Shown here piece after piece: positions 11,895 to 21,818 of a stretch of DNA of 64,000 nucleotides. The first letter of the stretch is position 1; each line of letters starts with the position of its first letter. The stretch spans positions 496,001 to 560,000 of the forward strand of contig JARVKI010000005.1 in NCBI GenBank assembly GCA_036674765.1, read 5' to 3'. The position numbers and the translations under genes were made by a program. The notes beneath the pieces are model-generated. The model was not told the DNA's origin. It worked only from the letters and a program-made list of their open reading frames with translations, and made no database searches. The DNA comes from Seiridium cupressi. Lineage: Eukaryota; Ascomycota; Sordariomycetes; Amphisphaeriales; Sporocadaceae.

Positions 11895-12883
11895 GAGGAT
11901 TGGATTTGGCACAGTTGAGGAAGAAGCGAGCTAGACAAGCCGAGCTGGAAGGAAATTGCGGGAGACCTTGGCAGTGCACATACCTTTAAAGGGCCGGCGT
12001 AGCCAGCTGGAGGAGACTGGTCCTCGGCCGTAGTAGCCCTTTCGAGTAATGTTAGCTGGATTCGTATAAGCAGACAACTGACAACGACTTTGAAAGATGG
12101 GATGACGTCAAGGGTACGACAAAGTCGAGCAAGGGGAATCGATGGCGCCTGACGAGGCGAGCAGGACGAGCAAGTCGCGGACGGGAAGAACGAGCGAGGT
12201 CGAGATGAAGCCTGCCCGATAATGTGTCAAGGCTGGACGTCCGGCAGGAGGCTCTAGCGCTGCTGCCCGGTGGTATGATATAGGTGTAAGGCTGTATAGT
12301 TCGGGTGTCTTCGGCAGCTTCCTTCGTTGCCCAAGTCCCGAGATGAAAGATCACCATGCTTTCTTCTCTCGGACAAAGTCGTGATTCCAGAGATGTCGCC
12401 CCGTTCGACCTTTTTTGTTGCTCTTGGCAATTGTTGGGGGGAGGGGGGAGAGGAGAGGGGGGATCATGGGTCATGGATCATGTATCATGTCCAGAGTTCG
12501 GAGTTCACAGGACGGGGCAATGGGGGAGTGGTGAGCCATTCGACTGGCGTTTGGCTGACATGTCGGGCGGCGGACATGGACAAGATTGCTCTTTACCATC
12601 GCCAGTCTTGCTGTTTGTGCTGATCATGGCGTGGTGTTCACTACCACAAGCGGCAGATGGGGCGGTGGTGTATGGCTTGCAATCGGGCCAAACACGGGAT
12701 AATGGGATGGGATGTGACAAGACGAATAAAGGAAAGGTTAAACTCACTGCTGGCGGAGCAGTAACGAGGCTCTCAGCTGGCCTGGATGGGCGCTCAATCC
12801 AGTCCCGGGAAGTAGCGACTCGGCGCCGTCGGAGCACTCCGTGTGTGCGTGTGCGGGATGCGGCGGTGCCATCACGTAGTTCT

Positions 12884-12953
12884 CGAGACAGCGTCTCAAG
12901 ACAGAGTATCAAGACAGGGTCTGAGGCCCTCTGAGTATCAAGACAGAGTCTCA
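12884..12953. repeat. Imperfect repeat of TATCAAGACAGGGTCT-type units
   Basis: The string GAGTATCAAGACAG(A/G)GTCT occurs at about 12904-12923 and again at 12933-12951. A related AGACAGCGTCTCAAGACAG precedes them. This is a short degenerate direct repeat ending in a run of seven A. No gene is associated. Confidence 0.55.
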
Positions 12954-13071
12954 AAAAAAGGAACTGAAGAAACGGCAGAAGAACTTAAAGAGAGTATGGA
13001 AAGAATACCATAAAGAATCTCAGTTGCCAGAGCAGTGTGAACTGGGCTGACGATGCTGATGATGACTGTGG

Positions 13072-13107
13072 TTGTGACCAAGATTGTGACCAAGGTTTTG
13101 ACCAAGG
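13072..13107. repeat. 12-bp direct repeat, three copies
   Basis: Three contiguous 12-base units (13072-13083, 13084-13095, 13096-13107) read TTGTGACCAAGA, TTGTGACCAAGG and TTTTGACCAAGG. The period is a multiple of three, so the units would encode a repeating tetrapeptide on the minus strand. The surrounding frame has no other sign of being a gene. Confidence 0.65.
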
Positions 13108-13204
13108 GTTTGTGTGATGATGGTGGGTAGGTTGTTCCTGTGGAGGAGAAAGTTCGTGTCTGAACTTTTATACCTAGGAGACGATGAGTGAAGGCGAATT
13201 CTGG

Positions 13205-13430
13205 TGGCAGAATATTGTTTTTGCGGAGAAGAAGTTCGAAACTTGAGCTCCATCTCTAGCTGATAGGGAGTGGAAGAGATTTTCCATGGCAGAACCTTGT
13301 TGGCCAGGAGGAAAGGCGATTTTCTGTGGCAGAATTTTGTTGCCGAGGGGTGAAAGCGATTTCTCGTGGCAGTATTCTGTCAATGGTGAACGAAGACGAT
13401 TGGTAGGGGCAGAATCTGTTCGTCAAGCCC
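13205..13430. repeat. 40-bp minisatellite-like tandem repeat
   Basis: The anchor GTGGCAGAAT/TGGCAG recurs at 13287, 13327, 13367 and (as GGGCAG) 13407, exactly 40 bases apart. An outlying copy lies at 13205, 82 bases before the first. Units share TGGCAGAATTTTGTTGCC followed by a purine-rich stretch and GCGATT. The 40-base period is not a multiple of three, so it is not a coding repeat. Confidence 0.7.
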
Positions 13431-13490
13431 CATAAACTTGGCGTTGAGCTTGGTGAATCCTGTATGACTCGTCTGTCTTGCTAATATTGA

Positions 13491-13700
13491 TGTTGGAGCG
13501 ACACCATGGTATTATAGCTGGTTATAAGGGACGTGCCTCCTCACGAATCCGTAGAAGTGAACGTTATTGTGCCTTGATTCAAGGCATCTATATATGTTGG
13601 AGAGGGGTGATATACGGTCGTTGGCTCTGTCTGACCCCTAAATGACTCACGCATGCGGGTAGGGTTCAGACAGACAAGTGAATTCGCAGGTTATTAGAAC
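13491..13700. repeat. Possible solo LTR fragment with inverted repeat
   Basis: The segment starts with TGTTGGAGCGACACC and ends near TTATTAGAACA, the TG...CA ends expected of a long terminal repeat. It contains an inverted repeat: TGTCTGACCCCTA at 13628-13640 and TAGGGTTCAGACA at 13660-13672, one mismatch, around a CGCATGCG core. I see no clear target-site duplication, partner LTR or internal retrotransposon coding. The assignment is tentative. Confidence 0.25.
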
Positions 13701-14339
13701 ACAGATCTGTCACAACTATTTATAGTATAATAGGAATATCCTCCAAGAAATCCTACAGCCCGAGATGGGTAGTTACAAACACAATAATTATTTAACTTTG
13801 TCGTTACTAATTCAGTAGCAAGCAGATTGTCATAGAACAAAGAAGTGTTAGACATACGAACAGGTCCTGAACTGGTGGCTCCTACTCTTAGTCGTATGTG
13901 TGGCTTGTAATGAACAAATTTGGTCCAACGCAATGATCTATGGTACGATATTGTCCTCACCCACAAGAATATGTGTACAGAATCAAGTTATTTTGGTAAA
14001 ATATTGAAACAAGCATGCAAGAAATATCACAACAAGCAATGTTTGTTTCTGTGAGCATTTGGAAGCGACGACTAGTTGGCAAGGTCCGTGAGTCATCAGA
14101 ACACGACAGGGCGGAGACTTGGCCCAGCAGCCGTACACACAGGCCTGTGTTGAGAAGTTCTCTCGCAATAGAGTTTCCTATCCAGCGTTATCTCAGCCAC
14201 GAGAATATCATATTTGCAAGTATCGAAACCTCCTTACCACACAACACGATCACGCAACCCCCTATTGACTTGCCATATGTTGGACCAGATGAAGCTAACC
14301 GAGAACGATGACAGCTTGAAATCAACCCTCAAGCACGAG

Positions 14340-14735
14340 ATATCAACCTGAAGATATTTGGATTCCCTGCTGCAGAATATCTATACCAGCGATAACCTAA
14401 AGGCTCTGTGGACCGCAGTGGCAGTACCGGCAAACATATCGACACCCGCGCGCAGAGTCTCAGTACGATGTTGCCAACTACAAGAGCTTCCCAATCGAAA
14501 TCGACCCGAAGGATCACCGCATAACTCAACTGTGTCCATCAAGTTCGAGAATCGGTGGGTGGCGACTTCTCTTGGAACCGACGTCTTGTTCGATAACACA
14601 CAATGAATATGGCCCAGCAGGCGCCTCAACAACCCCTAGCGGCTTTCACTTTGGAGGAGAGTTACTGCATGAACAGGCCCGAGCCTTGGCAAAGGCGACG
14701 ACTGAGCCTCAGGCTGTGTGGCAGTAGACCATGAT
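14340..14735 (+). other. Possible decayed coding sequence
   Basis: One plus-strand frame reads a coding-like stretch (YDVANYKSFPIEIDPKDH). After a less convincing middle it reads FHFGGELLHEQARALAKA and stops at the TAG at 14727-14729. A neighbouring frame carries FENRWVATSLGTDVLF between the two. Alternating frames without a start or splice sites suggest a shifted relic, but the stretch is short and could be chance. I do not recognise a family. Confidence 0.2.
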
Positions 14736-14932
14736 CACATAAGTGCGGGCAAGAAACAGGGCAATATTGTGCTTGAAGACATATGATACATGAAATCTAT
14801 TTGAATATATACAGAGCCAAAAAAAGAATATCAAACACCGCCCATCCCATCCGTTGGCTAATGCAAGTGACCTCCAACCCGCCTATTTAAGACCTGTAAA
14901 TGCAGTAATGGAAAATTGGTCCGATGCAACAT

Positions 14933-17530
14933 TTACATGTACATATCGCCCAGCGAGCTGCGACGGTTCGTAAGACCCTGAACGTAGGCCTTGTGAGCGA
15001 CGCCGCGAACCTGCCTCCTGGCCTGAGCGGTAGCCTTCTCCTTGGCCTCGCGCTCGCGCAGAGCCTTGGCGGCGCGCTTGCACTTGCTGCCCTTGCCGGA
15101 GCCCGAGGAGCTGCCGGATGAGCTTCCGCTGCCAGTACTGCTTCCGCTGCCGGTAGTGCTACCACTTCCCGACGAGCCAGTGGTGGTACCGCTGTTGCTG
15201 TCGCTGATGGTCTTGTTGTCAAGGGCAAGGATCTTCTCAACGGCCTGCTCAGCGGCAACCAGGATGATGGCCTGGGTGTTACCAGTGGGCAGGTCAGGGT
15301 GGAAAGAACCATCGACAACAAAGAGGTTGTCAGTTCCGTAGACCTGCGTGTTGGTATCAACGACGGCGGTGCCGTTGTCAGTGCGTCCGTCATCAGTACC
15401 CATCTTGGCAGTACCGACAAAGTGAGCACCAGTAGTGTAGGTGGACTTGACGTTCTCGTAGTATGTGGCTCCAGTGACGTTAGAGGAGACGGCAGTGCCA
15501 TCGGCATATTGCAGAGTCAGGCTGGAGTTGGACTTGCCAGTCATCTCAATGAAGCGGTCGAACATGGCCTGGAAGGCCTCGATATCGCCCTGGGTCTGGA
15601 GCCACGGGGAGCCGGAGAACTCGGTCATGGCACCGGTGGAATCAAGGACCAGGTCGGTGGAGGAGGTCAGACCGTGGGTAACGTACAGCTTGATCTTGAT
15701 GGTGTCATCAGATGGGGAGTTGCAAGTTCCCTGCATGTAGCGGGTAAGGCCATCACTGGGAGAGACGACAGAGGTCCAGAAGTTGAGACGCTGGCCACCC
15801 TGAGTCAAGAGACCCGAGCCCTTGGCGAAGAGAGAAACAGAGTCATCATCTGGGGAGGTGAAGTTGGCGGAGGCGAGAGAGCTGAGCGAAGTCTTGGAGC
15901 CAAGAGTGAATGTGATGATGGTGTGGTCCTTGACACCTTGGCCAACGGGCAGGTCGATCCACTCGGAGGAGTCGGGCAGAGTGACATCAGAAGGAACAGC
16001 CTCGATCTGCTCGGTGGGCCCAATACCACTGTAGAAGAGGATTCTGGGAGTGGACATCGTACCAGCCGCAAGGATAACCTTTCCAGTGGACGCAGTGACG
16101 CTGATGATCTGGTGAGTTCCGTCCTCGAGCTCGACCTCAACACCAGAGACCCAAGTACCGTTGCGAACAGCACGGATCACCTTGGTGTTCAAGCTGAGCT
16201 TGAAGTTGGACAGGTCTTCAACCAGGGGCAGGTAAGACTTGACGGGGCCACCACGCATACCGTCCTGGATGAGCCACGGCGGGTGCGAGAAAACATCGAC
16301 CTTCTCGTTGGGCTGCTCGATAGCGTCGACGGAGCTGAAGTTGTTAGAGCTCAAGAATGAAGAAAGCACGTCGTAAGCACCTTGGTCATATCTCTGACCG
16401 TCTGCGGAAGGCAAGGTGGTGCCGGGACTGCGAGCGTAGAAACGCTCAGCGGCGTCTGCGACATCAGCAGACTTCCAGCCAGTGGGCCAGTTGTCGTCAA
16501 AGTCCTTGTCTTGGGGCTTGACAAACATCAAGGCGTTGACCATACCGCTACCTCCGAGAAGACAGCCAGCTTGCGAGGCGGTGTCTGTGCAGTATTCGTC
16601 GGTGACTGAGGCACTGGACAAGTAGTAGGCCTCGGCAGGGACATCGTACTGGGTAATGCTAGAGTTCCAGGACAAAGTAGCATCGCCGCCGGTAGACATG
16701 GTGGAGGCGCCACCACGTTCAATGAGGAGGACGGAAGCGCCAGTCTCGGCAAGTCTGCCAGCAACAACCAGACCAGCTGGACCAGCACCCGCGATGATGT
16801 AATCGTAGGTGGTGTTTGAGTATGTGACAGTGGTAGTGCTGTTGCTGGGGGTGGTCGAATTGCTGGCTCCGTTGGTTGAGTTTCCTCCAGTGCTCGTGCT
16901 CGGCCACGAAGCTGTGGTGCTTGCCAGAGCTGCCCAAGTATCGTATTCGGCGGACATGGCATATGCGAGCGACATTCCAAACCCACCGAAGCCGGATGAG
17001 TGGTAGTTCAGGACGGATGTCGTGTCGCTGGGGGTAGTGGGCGCCTCATCCGAATAAGCCCAGCCGAGCGTAGCCGTAGTGGCAGTGGTGAGGAAGGTAT
17101 CGTCGTCGTTCGTGACACAGCCTGAGCAAAGGAATGTCGCAGAGTAGTGAGTGCTGTTGACGTACGTACCGTCGGCAATGGGGTAGAGAGTGATATCGCC
17201 AGAGTACTCTGAGGGGTTGGTGTAGCCAGTGGCAACACGAGCCGAAGTGACGACGGCATCGCTGTTGGGCCAGGCGCAAAGGAGCAGCTTGTTAGCCATC
17301 TCAACACCAAAGTCGAAACCTGCCCATCCCGCGCCGTCTGTTGCGGGAGCAACCAGCTGGATGATGGCGTCCGTTCCGATGGTCTCAGGCAAGGCCATGC
17401 CAAAGAGGTAGCCGTTACCATCGCTATATCCTGAGAACGAAATACCCGTATAACTATCAGTATAGTTCAAAGTACCAGCGGCCGAGGCGCCTAGCGCCAT
17501 CGTTGCCGCAACGGAAGTAGTAAGCTTCAT
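14933..17530 (-). CDS. Cellobiose dehydrogenase (AA8 cytochrome + AA3_1 flavodomain), no CBM1
   Basis: A secreted flavocytochrome of 865 residues. It would oxidise cellobiose or cello-oligosaccharides at FAD and pass electrons through heme b to lytic polysaccharide monooxygenases. One uninterrupted exon with a signal peptide (residues 1-18). Cytochrome domain is about 20-205, with likely heme ligands Met78 (GVEMANKLLL) and His177 (LNYHSSGF), 99 residues apart as in characterised enzymes. A Thr/Ser/Asn linker follows. The GMC flavodomain starts near 245 with IIAGAGPAGLVVAGRL; CLLGGSGMVNALMF, STPRILFYSGIGP and the catalytic-His region SFHPDLPTGNTQ are present. The C-terminus is a Ser/Gly/Thr linker then about 55 Lys/Arg-rich residues, with no CBM1 cysteines. 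Family confidence is high; the tail's role is unknown. Confidence 0.93.
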   Translation of the reverse strand: MKLTTSVAATMALGASAAGTLNYTDSYTGISFSGYSDGNGYLFGMALPETIGTDAIIQLVAPATDGAGWAGFDFGVEMANKLLLCAWPNSDAVVTSARVATGYTNPSEYSGDITLYPIADGTYVNSTHYSATFLCSGCVTNDDDTFLTTATTATLGWAYSDEAPTTPSDTTSVLNYHSSGFGGFGMSLAYAMSAEYDTWAALASTTASWPSTSTGGNSTNGASNSTTPSNSTTTVTYSNTTYDYIIAGAGPAGLVVAGRLAETGASVLLIERGGASTMSTGGDATLSWNSSITQYDVPAEAYYLSSASVTDEYCTDTASQAGCLLGGSGMVNALMFVKPQDKDFDDNWPTGWKSADVADAAERFYARSPGTTLPSADGQRYDQGAYDVLSSFLSSNNFSSVDAIEQPNEKVDVFSHPPWLIQDGMRGGPVKSYLPLVEDLSNFKLSLNTKVIRAVRNGTWVSGVEVELEDGTHQIISVTASTGKVILAAGTMSTPRILFYSGIGPTEQIEAVPSDVTLPDSSEWIDLPVGQGVKDHTIITFTLGSKTSLSSLASANFTSPDDDSVSLFAKGSGLLTQGGQRLNFWTSVVSPSDGLTRYMQGTCNSPSDDTIKIKLYVTHGLTSSTDLVLDSTGAMTEFSGSPWLQTQGDIEAFQAMFDRFIEMTGKSNSSLTLQYADGTAVSSNVTGATYYENVKSTYTTGAHFVGTAKMGTDDGRTDNGTAVVDTNTQVYGTDNLFVVDGSFHPDLPTGNTQAIILVAAEQAVEKILALDNKTISDSNSGTTTGSSGSGSTTGSGSSTGSGSSSGSSSGSGKGSKCKRAAKALREREAKEKATAQARRQVRGVAHKAYVQGLTNRRSSLGDMYM

Positions 17531-20500
17531 GATGGCTCACGTAATGAAGGAACGTTGGAAGAAAAGAATGAATAAGCCGTCAAGGCCTTGGAAGAGAGAA
17601 AGGACGCGTTTGAACGTCAAACGACTTGAGAACGAAAAAAGTTGAAGAAGTAAAAATCTGGTCAAGAACCCAAAGGACTTCCTCTCGATGTGAGCGTCTC
17701 TGATCTGGTTTATAGCACTTAGCACATCCGAGGAGGTGGCTCGTGAGAGCCGCAGACCCAGTGGCCGGCCTTTCGATATGGAGCCGCATATCGTCTGGAT
17801 CATACCAGAAGCCCATTTTCAGTCCAATAGCTGAGCCGCAGATTGCTAATGCCCCTCGACAGTGGACTAATAAGTTGGGCCTAGAGTCGTTGATAGATGG
17901 AGAGTGGAGGAATGACCTACGCATCCCGAGGAGGTGGTTCCCCATGGTTTCAACGGCCATGCACCGATATTGCAAGTTGACGAATGCTCCGTCGCTTAAA
18001 TGACCAAAGCGGGAACGTTTCCAGCGCCAGGGACTCAAATAAACAACCTTCCTCCACGTGAAGCTGGCGCTAAGATCATGAAACGGCTCCACCAGCAGGG
18101 GTGTCAGACCAGGGTGCAGAGGAAGTCGGGCGACGATGCGGCTGAACGATTGCAACGACCTACCATATGGAGACCGGACCGAGCCAAAGATTGGACGACG
18201 GCACGTAGCGAACGATGGTGCCCACCCCCTGGCGGGATCCGAAGCTGGTATCGAATCACGATGCTTCCAATGCCCTTGAGCTGGGCATTGATTGTTCTTC
18301 CTCAATGCTTCGGGCCGATTCTATATATGGCAGTCCTGAATCTTTCGGCTGTCCAACCCCTTTGGGAACACACTCCTCCTGTTCAAATCTTGGATCGTGG
18401 CTCCTCCATGTCCTTCCTACACCCAAGGCGTAATTGTTTTCCCCGTTGAAGCCAAGAGTGGGGGAGACAAGCCGCGACGTTTTTCAGGTGGCACAAATGC
18501 CCCTTCAGCGCTAGACAGACCTGGATTAGCGTCGGTTATTCGTTCCTGGACATGAGCTGGGATGACCGCGACCGCGACACGAGTCAATAACCAATACACA
18601 ATCCACACCAAATATCCATTCGTTAAAGGGGTCATGCAATGAAACTCTGCGCGAATGGCCGCCGAGTGTTTTGCGTTTACGGCGATTGTCATTCGTTCAT
18701 GACAGCATGTCCGATTCCCTTGAGAACGTGACCAGCAGATAATTCCGACTGTGAACTATCACCATGTCTTCGTATTGGCACGGCATCGAGGAAGCTGTGC
18801 TTGACATCTCAACAGGCGGAAAAATACTGTCGAATACCAGCAAATGCAATCGAACAATCCGAGTCAAGTGATCAGACCGGCTGATTGGTCCGAGTCATTC
18901 CCGTTCTCGAGCAGTCATCAGTCAACTAGGTCCTCTCCAGATTAGGAATAACACGCGAAAGACCAAGCACTCCTTATCTCATAGGCCATGGACATGCTTT
19001 ATTCATGTGCAATAGCCCACGCAACACCGAGTAATCGAACCAAGGATAGCCACCAATACCGTTCTATGATATGGTTTCGCTGAAAAATTATATCTTGATA
19101 TGCCACACCTGTCACACCAAGGCAAGAGGGTGGTCAATGACTACTATTAGAAGAAGAATTGCCACACAGACTCGAAGGCCACAGCACGAATACTCGCTGA
19201 GATTTAAACCTCTGCCACATAGTTTTGTCGATCGAATGAACGCCTTCGTAGCCGCGTTGATACTTGCTATATTGGTAAATAGCATGTTTACGAACTTTAA
19301 AAGGGCTGGCTATCATGCTCACGTAGTAAAAGACTACATCGAGCTGTTGTATGGTTCTTTTAGGCGTCGAGCCAAGTGATAGCTCTGCTAAAATGCTTAG
19401 GAATTTCGTGTAAGCAGATGATTTACCGCTTGGCTGGCCCTCCACTTGGCCTGCATCGTGCCATGCAGACGATTGCTCCATCTCTATAGATGGAAGTCCC
19501 TTGTCCTAGACTTCGACGGATCGACACTGATATCTTAGGATCTTCATGGTTGTGGCTGCCAATATTTGTTTATCGACACGACCACGGATAAGGATATTGG
19601 CAACAAATTCTGGGTGATCAAAGCTATCAACAGCCTAATCTCAGGACTTTTATGTGATGGAGGCATATATATGGAAAGAAAAGGCTGCGCCCGGTGTTAG
19701 AACTGGCCAAACTTGGGTCGGTCGGTAATCGTGCTTTGATCGAAATTCAGTCTTCACCAGCATGTGTCTTCACTTCTGTACTGAGTATCCGTATGGTCCA
19801 GTATAAACAAATTTGGAAGGAATTTGGATGTTGATCACCATGTAATCGTAAATTCTTCCCCAACCCTTTTTGTTGATGTTGAAAGCCCATTCTTGACTCA
19901 CTAAGAATTCTGATATATCTCATGCACGAGCAAATTTTAGTGCTGCGAAAGCCGTCTCTCAAAGACTTGACATGCACATTAATAAATGGAGTCTGGCATC
20001 GTGATCAATAACAAAGGTCTATTCCTGATACCTCTGAGAGGTTTTCAAAACTCTGCGGCTAATCATCGTAAGTCCTGGCAGATGACCTCGTTGACACGGT
20101 AATTGAGCTTACGCGAACTGCTGGTTTCGTATAACGGCTGACGAGACGAAATACCCTCAGGAGGCCAGACGCAGGTAGTTTACACAATGATCGAGAGGAT
20201 GCAGGAGCTCAATGATACTTACAGTAGATATTGTTTTATACTAGACCTCCGTCATTGATACCATAATAAAGTTAGTTCAAATTTGAAACTGGAGCGCAAC
20301 CACCGGAGTAGAGAGAGGTTCCGACTGGCATGAGTTTATTATGGATAATTCTTGTGATAATTCTTGTTGCAAGTCATCGAAATCTATGTCGCTAATTCTT
20401 CCTTAGTTTCGTGTAATTCCTATTTGTTCTATTTCGAGCTTGTCAATGCTCTTACATCTTCCAAGTGATAAAGACGGACAATGGTATTGTCAGCGGCTAT

Positions 20501-20741
20501 CCATAACTGCTTTATCTTCACGACAAAGCTTCTCAATCTTATTATCATCATCAAAACCGGTCAACGACGTCGTGCCAGGTATAATATCCTAGACTGTCCC
20601 TAATATCCTGACTCGTCGTGGGCAAGTTTTGCAAAACGATCATTCATTTCATAACCCTTTGAGAATCTGGCATTCTTCATTTTCAGTTCCATCACATTCG
20701 TTAAATTCCCCTTATATATACACATTTCGACTCGAAACACA
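17531..20741. other. Intergenic region
   Basis: About 3.2 kb between the start of the cellobiose dehydrogenase gene and the next gene on the plus strand. It must contain the promoter of the former (expected within about 1 kb, 17.5-18.5 kb) and of the latter (about 20.2-20.7 kb). The middle is AT-richer. Open frames such as those near 17.6-18.3 kb and 19.1-19.5 kb have no recognisable domain or splice structure. Confidence 0.45.
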
Positions 20742-21422
20742 ATGCCGACCAAACTTACCATCAAGGTCCCGCCCTCACCCTACGTGCGATCTGATTCCTT
20801 GTCTTCATTAGCCAGCCAAACTGGCAAATTCCACTCTTTAAAACCCAAACCGTCAGTCGTCAAGACATCCGGCAGGCTCCGGGATTACACCGAGTACCAC
20901 TCCGAGTACTCGGATTATGATCAGTCTGACAATGACTACGAAGAACCTGGCACTGCCAGGGACATGATGCTCCCTAGTCCCAGCGAGTACGAGGCTCTCG
21001 ATGCCGAAAACCCCTTCGAACGGGCCATTAGTGTTAGCCCGCCTACATCAGTCACGTCTCTCTCTACGTCATCGTCCGTACTTTCCATAAAATCATCATC
21101 TTCATCAAACTCAAGAGGCTCTTCCTCATCCAAGAAAGACGCTTTAGCCAAGCCTGTCTCCAAGACGACTAGGAACAGGTGGGGCGGTTTCTGGGGACGC
21201 TCTGATACCGGGCCTGTCAAGGAGACGGTCGTCCAGGTAGGTCATAAATGGGAGACAGACGAGGAAATACTATTAAAACTCAAGCGTGAAGAGGAAATGA
21301 TTGAGCGTCTGATGGCAGAGGAACAGGAGGCGGCGTTAGAGAAGCTGAGAAGCCTCGGCGTCAAAAGCAAAGCTGTTGAGTTGATGGCATGTCGTATGAC
21401 CAGGGAGGGAAAGAAAATCTAG
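20742..21422 (+). CDS. Disordered protein of unknown function with C-terminal coiled coil
   Basis: A 226-residue hydrophilic protein without signal peptide or membrane segment. Residues 1-65 are basic and Ser/Pro-rich. An acidic Tyr-rich patch follows (YHSEYSDYDQSDNDYEE). Residues about 100-140 are nearly pure Ser/Thr/Lys, and a Trp-rich motif (NRWGGFWGR) sits near 155. The last 60 residues form an amphipathic Glu/Lys/Leu helix (DEEILLKLKREEEMIERL) likely to be a coiled coil. The start is the first ATG after a pyrimidine-rich leader with a TATATATA-like element about 25 bases upstream. I do not recognise the family. Low-complexity composition fits a fungal regulatory or cytoskeleton-associated protein, but that is a guess. 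Confidence 0.7.
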   Translation: MPTKLTIKVPPSPYVRSDSLSSLASQTGKFHSLKPKPSVVKTSGRLRDYTEYHSEYSDYDQSDNDYEEPGTARDMMLPSPSEYEALDAENPFERAISVSPPTSVTSLSTSSSVLSIKSSSSSNSRGSSSSKKDALAKPVSKTTRNRWGGFWGRSDTGPVKETVVQVGHKWETDEEILLKLKREEEMIERLMAEEQEAALEKLRSLGVKSKAVELMACRMTREGKKI

Positions 21423-21818
21423 ATGCTCATTACGCACATAATAAGAGACATGTCACTCAATATAAAATAAGACATCTCATACCCACAAAACTTTTTAAAA
21501 TCTTTATTCTACCCTAACAATGGATCATGCCATTGGATGCTGAACCGACTATTTGACATTACGCCATGCCATGACCTAGACATCCCTCATAACCCATATC
21601 TACAGTTCGTTTCCTTCCCTTGAGCTCGTCCGTAGCTCTTTCATGTCTCAGATAATCCCTAGGTGCAGCCCATCAGGCGGCAAATCATTTCAAAAAGAAA
21701 AAGAAATCCCCCCAATGACATCAAACCGGTATCTTATCATACAAATCATTCCCAGTCGGGCGAGTAGAACAAAACTCTAAGGCTTGTCCTACCATTCTTC
21801 GTTTGTCGTTGCCCTCGT
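21423..21818. other. Convergent 3' intergenic region
   Basis: About 400 bases between two convergent genes, containing both 3' untranslated regions. I see no coding signal or structured repeat. Confidence 0.4.

Larger units (their letters stand above)
11560..14932. other. Gene-poor, repeat-bearing region
   Basis: About 3.4 kb between the helicase 5' end and the 3' end of the cellobiose dehydrogenase gene. It holds G-rich and minisatellite-like repeats (listed separately), an LTR-like inverted repeat and a possible coding relic near 14.4-14.7 kb. Several open frames of 60-190 codons are repetitive or compositionally odd and I do not call them as genes. Confidence 0.45.

Noticed and set aside
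12052..12954. Overlapping frames of 140-190 codons on both strands
   Set aside because: Compositionally repetitive (Ser/Arg/Pro), overlapping on opposite strands, no motif; the region is repeat-rich non-coding DNA.
15299..16360. 353-codon plus-strand open frame
   Set aside because: Exact antisense of the cellobiose dehydrogenase coding sequence; its length results from the biased codon use of the real gene.
17580..18305. 241-codon minus-strand open frame upstream of the cellobiose dehydrogenase gene
   Set aside because: No domain, signal peptide or splice context; Arg/Ser/Pro-rich residues typical of a frame opened by base composition; it occupies the expected promoter region.
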